From: Pratylenchus scribneri
Taxonomy: Eukaryota > Nematoda > Chromadorea > Rhabditida > Pratylenchidae
Length of the DNA stretch: 64,000 bases
Direction of reading: 5' to 3'
Assembly: GCA_030063045.1 (NCBI GenBank)
Contig: JAQSEB010000068.1
Location: 186,001-250,000, forward strand
The translations under genes were made by a program, and so were the position numbers. This document shows, piece after piece, positions 47,701 through 59,900 of the stretch. Each line of letters starts with the position of its first letter. Position 1 is the stretch's first letter. The notes under the pieces were generated by a model that did not search any database, had not been told where the DNA came from, and worked only from the letters and a program-made list of their open reading frames with translations.

Positions 47701-50700
47701 CTCTCATCCTCCCATTAACTTCTCTCTTCCTCCCATTCATCCCTCTCATCCTCCCATTAACTTCTCTCTTCCTCCCATTCATCCCTCTCATCCTCCCATT
47801 AACTTCTCTCTTCCTACCATTCATCTCTTCTCATCCTCCCATTAACTTCTCTCTTCCTCCCATTCATCCCTCTCATCCTCCCATTAGCTTCTCTCTTCCT
47901 ACCATTCATCTCTTCTCATTCTCCCATTCATCCCTCTCATTCATCTCTTCTCATCCTCCTATTCTCATTCATTCCTATTCATCTTCCTATTAATCTCTTC
48001 ATTTTCCCATTCATTTTCACATTCACTTCTTTATCATCTTCACATTCATCACTATTCCTTTTCATCTTCCCATTCATCACTAATATTCATTTTTATAAGA
48101 ATAAATTGCAATTCAAAGAATTTCGACATCTTCTTGAATAAAAGAATTGGGGAATGATGAATGAAGATGAATTCTTCCAACCATTTTTATGTTAAATGAA
48201 ATTGTTGATATTAAAATTGAATATTACAATTTTATAAATAAAATAAAATTGTTGCTATCATTTAATTGCTAATAATTATAAAAAAATAATTCTCGGCTAT
48301 TCCAAATAGTTAAAAAATATATTTTCTCATTTAATTTATTGAAATTTTTCTCAAATTGCAACTTATTTCATTCTAATTTCCTTTATTTTTTTATTCCTTA
48401 TCTTAATTATTAAGATTGAGTGAATGTGTAAAGAATAAGAAATTAAAAATTGTATAGTTTTCTGTCATTAAAATTTAGTTAAGATAAAAATGATGCATTT
48501 TTTTTTGCTTTTTTTTTCTGAATTGACTGGTGTTTCAGAAAAATTAAAAGAAAATAAATCTTTATTTAATTAATTCTAAAGAAACTTTCCAAGATACTTT
48601 TATTCTTTGGGAAATTTCAGAATAGTTGCAGGCAGTAGAAGTAAAAAAAAATAAATAACTGAAAACAAATTTCATAATCAAATCAAACATTAGTTGCAGT
48701 CTGGATTAGAAATAAAAATTAATAAAGAACTGAAAAGAACATGCACATTTTTTAATTCTTTATCCTAATTTTTCTTTTTCCTTTTTTTATTCTTTATATC
48801 TAAGAAATGTTTTTCTCTGTTTCTTCTAAAAAAAAAACAAAACGCCAAGTTCAAAATATTTTTGGGGTCAAACCCACAGAAAATTATATATAGGATTTCA
48901 ATTTTTGTTATTTTAAGGCAAAATCACCGACGAAGAACTTTGCAATCATTATGCTAATTGTGGTTGGAATCAGAATGCTTGCCAATTGGTTGATGATCGT
49001 TCTTGCGGTAATTTCAAAAGAAGGAATTTATTACAAAATTTGTTATTGCCCAAAATTCATAATATGAAAATTATAAAATTAGAAATTAATATTTAAAATA
49101 TTGAAAAAAAAAATTTATTCTTCATTAAAAAATCTAAAAAACAATTGAATCAATTAATTAATTCATTATTGTTTTAATATTCATTAATAATTTTTTGAAT
49201 GATATTTTTATAACTTAATTGTATTATTTTTTAATTTTTAAAAATTTTTACAAAAGGTCAATTCAATGAACATTCATGCAAATCGCAGCATTGCACTTGG
49301 TATTATGGGGTCAAAGCTTGCTTGAGTCCGAATACCCCCATTCCAAGCAGGGATTGTCGTCGTAATTATATTTAAATTTATAACTTCAAGTTAAATTAAC
49401 AAATATTATAAAATTAAATCCATGATAGACTACTGTATACAACAGCTGTGATTTTTATTCTATTTTTCAGTTGTCCATCCCGCAGAATGTGCGAAAAATA
49501 AGGTGCGATATCTTAAAAATGTAGTAAAATTGCCGAGTAAAATTACTCTGGTAAAAATAGCGAGTAAATTTACTAGAAGTTGCTGGTAAATCCGTATCTT
49601 AAAAAATTTACCTCATTCTTATGTTTTTAACAGTAAGTTTACTTTTATCAGAAGAAGCTGGTAAAATGATAGCCGAGCCCCCTATCGTGGTTAAAATTTT
49701 ACCAGCAACTCCTAGTAAAGTTACCAGTTACCTTCTTTTTAAGATGCGGGTAAAAAAGTTACTGCTTACCAGAAATTCGAGGTAAATTTACCATATTTTT
49801 AAGATACGCTTTTTACCAGCAAAAAGATGCTTGTAACTGGTAAATTTACCATTAACTCGTTTTTAAGATACGGGCCAAGGCTTGCATTTTGATCCGCTCT
49901 AAAAAACGCTGTCAAGGTTATGCATTCACGGCACAAGGTAACTTAATAAATAATATTTATATATATATATATATTTCAAATTTCAATTGGATAGCTTTGG
50001 AATATTCAAAAAAATTACTTTTTTCCAATTTGAATTATAAAGACTGAATCCGAAAATCAGACAAATTTTAAATATCAAAAATAAATATAATTGAAATTAA
50101 TAGTCACTACTCAATAATTTATATTAAACATAACTAAATTATTTGTCATCTAAGTAAGCTGATCTCGTCTCTATTTTAGAACGATAGATGAACAAAAATT
50201 ATTATAATTCAATAATACGATTTTATTGCTTATTTTCAAGAAATTTTTTTGTCAAGCCGATCACATACTATACTAATTCAATTCGAATTATAATAATTTT
50301 CAATAAGTAGATTTTATTGTAAAATGATTTGCAAAATGGGATAATAAATTTAATTTTAAAATTGAATTTCAGCAAATATGCAAAAGCCCTATTGTTTTCG
50401 AGGTAATTTTTTCTCTTAATAGTTAACATGATTTTTGATTTAATAGGCAAACAGAATTGCAAATGTTTAATGGATGATGAGAAATGGGGTTATACTTGTG
50501 TTAACAAAGAATGGATTAAAGGAACATCTTACAGAGGGAATATTATTGGAATAGAGAATAAAAAAGAAAAATTCAACCAAGACATTTTATTTGATGAGGA
50601 GGGAAATTGTTTTAAGACCATTAGCTCGTAAGTTTTGAAAATTCTAAATAGGTAGTTTATAATATATAGTATTTTCAATAATATAACAATTATTTATTTA

Positions 50701-53700
50701 TTTTAAATTTTTTAAATACCAAAGTCAAAAAAATCAAAACAAATTAAAAATAAATTAATACATTTTTTTTATTAATGCAAATTTTTGCAGCGGAAATTAC
50801 GAAGAATATAACAGTGCTGTTGAAACCAAAAAACCGATTTTCGATTGCTTCAAAAATTTCCACGATGCTGCATTGCTTCCAATTTGTGGCCATCCTCATT
50901 TTGACACATTGGCATATTGCTGGCGTGCACACCATTATGGCAATGTGGATTTTGAAAAATTTATGCTCAAAAATAATGGAGAAAAGGTGAGAATTGTTCA
51001 GCAGAACAGCCATCTTTTTGCAATCTAACATTTACCAAATCAATTTATCTTTGCTCTTTTCCATATAAAGAAGATTGATAAATAGTAGGGTATAGGGTTG
51101 GACAAAGTCAGGGTTATAGACTGAGGTGCTCGATTCCGTTCGGTTCCTAGATCACGGTTCCAATTTCTGAAAAATCTTCGGTTCCGGATCCGGTTCTATC
51201 GATGCCTGGGTTTTTTAAAAATGCTCATAATTAAAAAATCAAACAAAATAATTCAAATATCATATATAAACTAATTTTTTCATCAATTTCTAAATATTCT
51301 TCTGGGTTCGTTTCAATAAAATGACCTCAAAAAAATTGATAAAAAAAGCTGATGAGTGAAAAAAATAAATTTTGACAAAAATTGTCCCGTAGGGAAAAAT
51401 TAAACTAAAAATGCAATACATGGAGAAATTTAACTAAAATACCCATTTAAGAGAAAAATGAAGGGAAACATATACCATCCCCACCGTGGAGAATTTTAAG
51501 CCAAAAATGGCCCGGTATGGAAAATTTTAAGCTACTAGAGAACTTTTAAAGCGCGATAGTGCTTTCTCCTAGAGAAAGCAAATTTTTTAATCTCCGATGT
51601 ATTCTTTCCACGCTTCCGCCGATAATACCCAAGATCACTCTAATTTTAATTAACCAACAGGCTTGCCTCGCTGATTAAATTTTTGAAATCATATTTCGAA
51701 AATAAATTCCTTTTTATTAATTTTTGATTCAATTTAAATATTCCCATAATTTAATCTTACAATTAAATAAAATTTCTTAGGGAAATTATATGCTGATTCT
51801 GCTTGATGGATGTTTCTTTTGTAATCAAAAACGGAATTATTTTGCTGCCAATCTTAAAGTCCAATTGGAAGTAATCAAATCTCAGGCTGGAATGGTTTGT
51901 TTCTTAAAAAAAATATAAAACTTGTGTTTCTTAAAAAAAAAATAAAATTATTTTTAATACAATGTAGAAATAGCAAATAAGCTTTTAATGAAGTTTATAA
52001 CATTAAACTGTTGGTTTTAGGCCAAAATGCGTAAATTGAACCACTATTTTATACTCTGGATGCATTTGCTTCGGAAATTATGGTCACTATTCTTCTTTTT
52101 CGGCACATTTTTCCATAGAACAAATGTTCTTATAAATTTCACCTAAAAATATGACCAAAACTTCTTTTTAAAAGAATTTAATATATCTTCCTTTTAATTA
52201 AAAATTTCTTATTAGGTCCAAAATTTTATCAAATTTTTATCTTAAGAATTTTCAGGTTAAAAGAAAAACTGAAAATTGCATGAAGTTCCGAAAAATTAGG
52301 ATTTAGGGGCAAAATTTCCTAAAGGAATAATTTTAGAAACTAAAAATAATGATTTATAGTATAGCCTAAAAAACTGACAAATTTTCATCAAAATGATCAC
52401 TTATGATTAGGTACTTACCTTAAATTTTTGATATTATATATTTAAAAAAAACGAAATTTTAGACACGCAAAGGTATGGAAAGACCAACAGTTGGAAAAGT
52501 CGAGAGTGAATATGGTAATTAATTTTCTGTCTATTCAATTCAAATTATATTTAATTTAAATTCAATTCTGAATCACAATCTAAATTTTACGCATTTTTTG
52601 GTCAATATTGGGAATTTTTAAAATCTAATAAAAATTTTAAAACCATTTGAGTAAATCTATTTTTCTGTATTTTGATATCAAAATGATTGATCCCGTGCTG
52701 ATCACTTCCATAATGCTCTAAATATGGTCCCAAAATAGTTCAAATTAGGACGACTCAAAAGGTGCAAATAAAAAAATTTTAAATTTGAAATTGCAAATAA
52801 TATTTAATTAAATAAAAATATCATAAAATTCATTATTGTTCAATCTTCGATTGCACAAAATTTTAATCTATTAGAACCTTAATTCACTTTTGTAGTAGAT
52901 AAAATTTAAAATTTTCACCACATTCATTTTCTTGAATTTTATCAATTCCATTTAAAATTCGAGTTTAATTATTTTTTTATTAGCTACAAAATAATATCGA
53001 AATATAATATTATTATTTACCATTTTACTCTTTGTAGCAGGTCAATCATATGGATTTTCGATTTGGGGTGCATTTTGGAAAAAAGGGGCATTTTTTGGAC
53101 ATTTTTAAAAAAATGTAAAAATGTGAAAAATTTCAACAAAAATGGCCGCGCAAGGAAAAATTAGGCCAAAAATGGGCCTTTAACGAAAATTTTAAACAAA
53201 AATGACCCATTATTAGTAGGGTTGCTCAAAGTCGGTTAACCGAACCGAAACCGAAACCGAAAACCGGGTTTTTTGGCCCAAAAACCGAAACCGAAACCGA
53301 GATCCGAAAACCGCGAAAACCGAAAACCGAGGGTCCAAACCGACGGTTTTTCGGTTTTTAATTTTCACCTTGAGGGACAATTTTTGGTTAAAATTTTACC
53401 TTATTCGACCATTTTTAATTAAAATTTTTCCCTAACGGGCCATTTTTTGGCTTAAAATATTTTTGGATCATTTTTAACTTAATATTTTTCCTTTCGGGTC
53501 TATTTTTGTCTGATTTTTTACTCTATGGCAGGGTTCTCAGATTATTTTCAAAAAAGTACACTGGCCTTGAAAATAAAGATTTAGGGGTCAAAATAAAGAT
53601 TTTCGTTTTAAGCTATATAAATTGATAAAAAATTTTTATTATAAATGAGCAAGAGATTATCAGGCAGGACTAAGATTACATGCTTTTTGAGAAGAAATTT

Positions 53701-55851
53701 TTACAATTTTTCGAGCCGAAGACGAAAAATTTAGACCAAAAATAGCCGCGCAGCGAAAAATTTTATCATTTTTTTTTATAATTTCATGAAAAAAAGTACA
53801 TAAAGTACACAATGACCCAAATAAAGTACAAATCTTTAAATAAAGTATATCTGAGAACCCTGCTCTATGGCCATCTTTGCCTTTAATTTTACCCTGCAAG
53901 AAAATTTTTGGTCTATTTTTTATTCAAAACCATTTTCAACTGAAATTTTTTGCTTAAACAGGCATTTTTAATATAAATTATTCCATTTGTGGTCCTTTCT
54001 TTTCTAATTTTTCTCCCTGCAGGGCCATTTTTATTCGAAATTCTTCTTTTTGTGAATTATTAGGCTAAAATTTTTCTCTTTTGGTTCTTTTTTGTTGAAG
54101 CAAACCTAGAAGAATAACTAAAAATTGAAGTAAAATATTGGTTATGTGATATTTGAATAAATTTTCTTTGATTTTTTTGCGAAATTTTATGAAAAATTAA
54201 ATTTTTCAAAAATTTTTTGACCATTTTTCAAAAAACCGAAAAACCGGAAAACCGAAACCGAAAACCGAGAATTTTTTCAAACCGAAACCGAAAACCGACA
54301 TTGGAAAACCGGGAAAACCGAAAACCGGAAACCTCGGTTTAAAACCGACTTTGAGCAACCCTAATTATTAGGGGAAATTTTTAACAAAAAATCAAAAGGT
54401 GACATTTGGGGTTCAACTAGGCCCGGGGGACAAAAAGGGGGGCAAAATTCCAAAAATGGGGCACTATGCTAGGTAATCGGAGAGAGAGACCCTGTTTTGT
54501 AAGCTAAATAAAAACTAAATTATATGAAACAAATTATTGATAGCATCTCCAATCGCGCAGAAGCGAACCTTAATCATCTTGTCTCCTCATCGATTTCAAT
54601 ATTATTATTTAATTAAATAAATATTATTTGCAATTCTAATTTAAAAAGAATTTTTATTTGTATTATTGTGAAATCGCACTTATTTCCCCCATTTTTTGAC
54701 CATTTTCGCACCATTATGGAGACGCCTATATTTACACAGCACTTTGTCTATTGTGACGGATGTTCAAAATCTGAAAATAATTAGCCAGATTTCAATTTAG
54801 GCTATTAATACTATATAAAGCTACCAAAATTATATTCAATAGAAATATTTTTTAGTGCACAAAATTTAATTTGGTATATTCTTTTTTTTATCAATTTTGC
54901 AAAAATAAAACTGAGGAATAATATATATTTTTTTTATTTAACTTTTAAATATTTTTTTTCTTATAATGTTTTTTTTTTCAGTTTCAATAATTGATGCCGA
55001 AGGAAATTTCATGGTTGCACTTCGAATTGATTTCGATTTTTATGCAGAAACAAACTTGACTTTCTCAATTCGTCACCGCTGTAGCGACCAGATGAAACTT
55101 AATTTTAAGAATATGGTCTTACGCTTAGCATATGCCGATGATTATCCAACTCGAGTGATTTTGGCAAATAAAGTGAATTTTTAAAATTAGAATTGGTTAA
55201 AGTACTATAAAGGAAAAAATAAACTGAACAAATTACGAATTATATTTTATATGAGGACCGTAAAAAAGATATACATTCAGAGTTTATTGAAAATCTAAAC
55301 TTTTACTTTTTTACCTTAAATTTTATTAAAGGAAAATAGAATATATATACCACTTTACCAAATTTAATTACATATCATATATCCTATAAATTTTGAATTA
55401 TTAATATTATTTGAAAAAATAATATTAATTTAGATAAAAACGGCTGTTTTTACAAAAAAATTTGGTTTTTCAAAAAATCAGCATTATTTTGTAATAGCAT
55501 ATTTTTATCATAAATAAGAATTGGGGATTGGGGTATATTTAATACTTAATTCTCGAAGCAATTGAATCTTAGAGGGTTTGTAATTTTTTTTGATTTGGTC
55601 AAATTATGTGATAGGTTATTGGACTCAGCATTCTTAAATAATAAAATATTTAATTTAACATAATTTTTATTTAACGCAAATTAAAGAATGATTGACAAAA
55701 TAATTTAATTATTTTGAAGTTATATTTTAATAAATTTTTGTAAAAAAATATTCAAAAAATTCTGTAGGTGGCGATTGGGCTTGATAACGCTAGTGGAAAT
55801 TACAGCGAAGTAATTGCATTCAATCAATTGCCGGACAAAGCTGATCAGTGA
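41790..55851 (+). CDS. Gene D: secreted Cys-rich-repeat protein with an extended TTL-like C-terminus
   Basis: Exons: 41790-41895, 43728-43832, 43876-43962, 48918-49007, 49257-49361, 49471-49502, 49880-49937, 50373-50402, 50447-50627, 50791-50986, 51781-51895, 52463-52514, 54982-55172 and 55768-55851; about 476 residues. The N-terminus is a signal peptide (MIIFLIFLYFFFPSEAYA). Exons 2-5 each encode one repeat C-x(4-6)-C-x-W/F-x-C-type (for example LCNHYANCGWNQNAC, SCKSQHCTWYYGVKAC) and all are in phase 1 on both sides. The C-terminal half repeats the order seen in gene E: WIKGTSY, EEGNC, CGHPHF, HHYGNVDFE, LLDGCFFC, AANLKVQLEV, then FSIRHRC, the IxHxC element of transthyretin-like proteins. 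All junctions keep phase except that exon 51781-51895 is one base too long: a run of four T near 51841 shifts frame between GCFFC and AANL. The intron 49503-49879 is a MITE. The function is unknown; it is extracellular. Confidence 0.7.
42087..42104. repeat. 18-bp perfect GC palindrome
   Basis: CGCGCGGAGCTCCGCGCG is its own reverse complement. It sits in the first intron of gene D in a GC-richer segment (41940-42700) that has other short hairpins (AGCCCC/GGGGCT near 42663, CCGCGGTGCAAACCGCGG near 42252). Confidence 0.6.
43319..43398. repeat. Perfect 39-bp inverted repeat with a 2-base loop
   Basis: The left arm 43319-43357 (ending GGGCAAAAC) and right arm 43360-43398 (starting GTTTTGCCC) pair without a mismatch around TG. 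It lies in the first intron of gene D. Confidence 0.85.
44160..44440. mobile_element. Foldback element FB2 in a gene D intron
   Basis: Inverted halves with TTGACTTCTAATAAATCAGA outermost, TAGATCTCATCGAGACGCATC inside, and a loop near 44285-44320. Same family as 34480-34760. Confidence 0.7.
44640..44718 (+). mobile_element. Candidate Helitron 3' end
   Basis: A GC hairpin (ACGCGCGC, loop TATC, GCGCGCGT; 44687-44706) is followed after seven bases by CTAGT (44714-44718) and then T, the arrangement expected at Helitron 3' ends. No 5' end or coding part was found, and CTAGC also occurs on the other side of the hairpin, so the call is weak. Confidence 0.25.
45120..47960. repeat. Pyrimidine-rich minisatellite, 21-22-bp unit, about 130 copies
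   Basis: Unit variants CCTCCCATTCATCTCTTCTCAT, CCTCCCATTCATCCCTCTCAT and CCTCCCATTAACTTCTCTCTT alternate in changing order over 2.8 kb. Degenerate versions extend to about 44970 and 48080. The plus strand is almost free of G. The whole array lies in the 5-kb intron of gene D between exons 43962 and 48918. Long ORFs in several frames on both strands are consequences of the repeat. Confidence 0.95.
49503..49879. mobile_element. MITE that constitutes an entire intron of gene D
   Basis: Left end GTGCGATATCTTAAAAATG; right end CGTTTTTAAGATACGGGCC; these are imperfect inverted copies (GATATCTTAAAAA / TTTTTAAGATACG). The same words recur inside (CTTTTTAAGATGCGGG, TTTTTAAGATACGC, CCGTATCTTAAAAA), with GGTAAATTTACC-like repeats. 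The element is flanked by AAG at 49500-49502 and 49877-49879, a likely 3-bp target duplication. Splicing from the element's first GT to the AG of the right-hand duplicate removes exactly the insert plus one AAG and restores N-K-A-C in frame, giving the Cys spacing of a normal repeat. Confidence 0.75.
51080..51240. repeat. GC-richer degenerate repeat fragment
   Basis: Contains CGGTTCC, TTCGGTTCCGGATCCGGTTC and GATCACGGTTCC. It resembles in style the CGGTTTTCGGTTT-rich ends of the hAT-type element at 53217-54363, but no matching second end was found. Confidence 0.35.
53217..54363. mobile_element. hAT-type non-autonomous element, outer of a nested pair
   Basis: Ends TAGGGTTGCTCAAAGTCGGTT and its complement AACCGACTTTGAGCAACCCTA, then subterminal CCGAAACCGAAAACC repeats on both sides. 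Flanked by the exact 8-bp duplication ATTATTAG (53209-53216 and 54364-54371). No transposase reading frame. Lies in the gene D intron between exons 52514 and 54982. Confidence 0.85.
53529..53862. mobile_element. hAT-type MITE nested in 53217-54363
   Basis: Ends CAGGGTTCTCAGAT and ATCTGAGAACCCTG are perfect inverted copies. Flanked by the exact 8-bp duplication CTCTATGG (53521-53528 and 53863-53870). Length 334 bp, no coding capacity. It inserted into the larger element after that element had inserted. Confidence 0.85.
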
Positions 55852-56947
55852 ATGGCGATTCAACAGCAGCAGAAGTTGAGAAAGATCGATTCCAGCCAAA
55901 ATTTTAAATAAGGAAAAACAGAATTTGCGAATCCACTTATTAATTGATAATTTACATTTATTCCTCCGATAAATTTTGGCACATTCGAATTTTTATTTTT
56001 AATTACTTTCATATTTAATGTTAAAAGGAGAATTGATCCATTATTGATAATGCTAACAGATCCAAAACTGCTGTGTGCTGGTGCTGGTTACCATTACCAA
56101 TAGTCTGATATTGAAAATCGAGATTGGTAAATCGGATTAGAGTAATTGTTAATATTGGATTGCAGTTAAAATCTTCAGTAAAAATAAAATTAGATTAAGG
56201 TCGGTTTGCGGCCAGTAGAAAACAGGCAATTTCAGATCACATTGTTTATCCCGAATTGCAAATTTATCTTGATTATCCTAATTCCAGAGTCCATACCCAT
56301 ATACCCATATATGTCTAGACAATTATGTTGAATAGAATTTTAATTTAGATCATTTGATTGTTTCCCTCTTTACAGAATATGCTCATTATTATATACATAA
56401 TATATGTAAATTTATGTGGTCCTTTTTTCTCTATAGAGACTAAACTAAGCTAGACCAATCTTTTAAAAAATCGTCATTTTAATTTAAGCAAATCATTGAG
56501 TTTTGCAAAATATATTTATTATGCACATAATTTATTGCTTAAATTTGATTGCTCGAATGGTGTGGCCTGATGAGTGTATAAAATTAAAGAAAGTGATTTA
56601 ATAAATTCAAAGGAATTCTTGACGAATATTTTTTCTCGTCACATCATTTTTGGACATAACCTCGCTATCGGGAAGGCGGAGGTGGACAAAAATTCCTGAA
56701 TTTAAAATCATTTTTCTCCTTTTATGGCCGAAATTCCTTAAGTTTAAAAGAAACTGAGATGGTCTCATTATAAAGGCATATTCCGATCAAATCTAGAATT
56801 GTAAATTATTCTTCGATTTTACGAGAGATGAGATTAGAAGTAAGAATTTCTGGTATGCATTTTTTCGCTGAGCACGAGAATTATTTAAATATAAGACTTT
56901 TATATAAAAAGCAACATTCAATATATTTTCTATAAATTTTTAGAAAA
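55852..56947. other. Intergenic D-E, with an R1 copy at about 56500-56800
   Basis: The first 600 bp hold no recognisable gene. From about 56500 the reverse R1 words appear in order (TTTATTATGCACATAA, AGGAATTC, AAAATTCCTGAATTTAAA, GAAATTCC.TAAG, AACTGAGAT). Candidate AATAAA for gene D is not obvious close to the stop. Confidence 0.45.
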
Positions 56948-59900
56948 ATGTTAATTTTTTCCTCTGCCTTCATTTTTGTCATCATTTTTCCATTCGTGAT
57001 TGAGGGCCGAATGGACGATGACACCGAGTTTACGAACGACTCATTCAATGGTACTATTGAAAATTTGCATGGCGACTTCCATAAATGCAAAATTAATATC
57101 GACGGCCAAATGATTACTGCCACAGCCAAAGTGAATCCACCATTCAAAATGCCAACTTGTCTGAAAGTATGCCTTTCTATAGAAAAAAAAATTAGAAAAG
57201 TTAAATGTCATTTAGTAATTTCAAAATTTCAAAAAAATTGAAAAATATTTTTACATTTGATAATTTTATGGTATAATTAATCAAATTTGGCCGTCAGGGG
57301 TACTTTTGGTAATAATCTATCGGTCCGCACATTTTTTCAAAAATTATTTTAAATTGTTTTTCGCCGAAAACATATTTTTATCGATGGTGAAGAATAGAAT
57401 TTGGCATTAATTTTTCAATAATTAAATTCCGGTTTCGAAAAATTCAAACTTTGTTTTTTTGATTCATTTTATACATCAATTGATCGCCTTGATGAACAGA
57501 GCAATAATTTGGCATTAGTTTCGCATAAAATTCAAATTCAAACTCAAAACTAAAGAATTTATGGCCATTGGCGACCATCGAATTTCTCTAACTGTAAGGC
57601 TCTAATAATGACCAGGGATGGTTTCGATGCCCATCTCCAATCCCCAAAAAATCGAAAAACGAATTTTCGGAGGGTTAAAAAGTTTTTCGGTATCGAAAAA
57701 CAAAATTTAGAGTCAAAAAAATTTTTGAAATCGAAAAACGAACTTTCTATTCCAAAAATACTTAAACGACATCGAATCGAACAGATAAAAAAATTTTTTC
57801 AGAAAAATTTATAAAATTTTTATTTTGGAGTAAAATTGGGAATTGAATAAATTTATTGGCCAAAAAATATAAATATATAATAGTATCTCAAAATGAAAAT
57901 GGGAATGAAACAATGACTTTACTTTAATATAAAGAAATTTGTGCCAAAAATCATTTATGAATTGTAATTGATTTTCGATTTTCGATTTTTCGTCGAAATT
58001 TGTCAAAATCGAAAATCGAATTTTCGAGGGGTCAAAAAAATTTTGAAAATCAAAAAACTAACTTTCGGAAGGTCAATATATCGAAAAATTGACATCGAAT
58101 CGAAAAAACGAACTATCGAAGTCATCCTAATGACTTAACTGACTAAAATGGCCATAAATTCTTTAGTTTTGAGTTTGAATTTTATGCGAAACTACTCATC
58201 AAGGTCAATTGATGTTTAAAATGAGTCAAAAAACCAAATTTTGAATTTTTCGAACCAGTTTCTGAACCGATAATGGTTTAGGAACATTAATTATTTAAAA
58301 AAAACTAATGCCAAATTCGTATTCTGCATCATCGATAACATTTAAATATATGTTTTCAGCGAAAAAATTCGAAAATAATTTTTGAAAAAAATGTGTGGGA
58401 CAGACTAGATTATTACCGTACTTAATTATCTGTCTTCTTTTTTTCACGAAAAATCACCCAATCTTATTCTAAAATTGATCATAATATTCTAACCCTAATT
58501 AGTGTTTTTTTCATCGTTTTATAATAAAATATGAATAATAAAATAAGATTCTCAAAATTAATTTCATATATAGGAACTGATAATTAAGAAATATCAAACA
58601 TATTAAAAAATGTTGATATAAAATAAATATTATCAAATCATCGTATATTTTGTTTTTACAAAATTATTAAATTTATCAAAAGATTTTCCAAATTCATCTT
58701 TTTTTTAAAAGGAATATTATGAGATGGCCAATATGCGTGGTTGCGGCATGCCATTGTACAAAAAATTCCGCTATTGTGCAAAGGCGCTATTCTTTGGCAA
58801 TCGTCGACCGGACGATATAGACTTCAAAGCTAAATGGAATGAAAAAAGGGTTAATTAAATATAAATCATAGCAATGAATCCTAAAACAAATGAATTTAAT
58901 ATTTATTGATAACATTTTTCGGAAAAATTGGTTCATAGCGCCCAGACTCGAATTCATGCAAATGATATACCATTCGACGCGTCTTACTATGCCAAGTTTG
59001 AATCAGCAAAAATTTTTACCCGGCAACCACATTTGGCCAAGTTATGGCCATATGAAAATCGAAAAAGTGAAGGGTCCCCCTTTTGGTCGAAAATCTGCAA
59101 AAACAAAAAAATTTTTTCGACAAATTATAGTTCAATCGACGCGTCTTGATGAGCTGAGTGCGAATCTGCTATCCTTTTTGCATAAAACACAAAAATAAAA
59201 AAGTTTTGAACCAAATAAATTAAAAAACGTTGCGCAAAGGAAATACGGATTGGAACTGCTCCGGTGGGCATTTCAGAGTGGTCTCCTACGTGTGCTCCGC
59301 CTCCGCGCGACCAGACGAGCTTGTGGCTCGCTTCGCTCGCCACAAGCCCGTCCAGTTCCCGCGCTTCGGCTACGCACACTCCGGAGACCACTCTTACATT
59401 ACATTACCTCCGCTGTTCCAACACATTCCAGCGAGACAAAAATGATCATAACTTTTGTATTTTTGAATTTTATACAAAAAGGATGGCAGATTCGTGTTCT
59501 GCTCGTCGAGACGCGTCGATTGATATATAACATGACCAAGAAAAAGAAATCAAAATTTTTCAATCCATAGGGGGGACCCTTCTCTTTTATTGGCAAACGA
59601 CTTTCAATTGGCCATAACTTGGCCAAATGTGGTTGCCGGGGAAAAATTTTTGCAGATTCGAACTTGGCACATCAAGATGCGTCGAATGGTATATCATTTG
59701 CATGAATTCGAATCTGGGCGCTATGAACCAATATTACCCATTTTTCATGCCTAAAAATTATTTCAAATATTTAAATTTACATTGGCCAAACCAACGTCTC
59801 ACCCTCTCTAATAGATGCCATCTTTTGAACACCAACATTGGCTTATTTTTAATATGAATTAAAATTAGGAAAAAATTATATTAATATAAGATATAAAAAG

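Noticed and set aside
44977..47824. Long open frames of 64-237 codons on both strands with Ser/His/Pro or Arg/Gly/Met repeats
   Set aside because: They lie wholly inside the 21-22-bp minisatellite within a gene D intron; they are open because the repeat lacks stops, not because they are genes.
59125..59626. GC-rich overlapping open frames of 71-106 codons on both strands
   Set aside because: They fall in a foldback repeat with a GC-rich hairpin core; all frames are open because of composition, and the locus is an intron of gene E.
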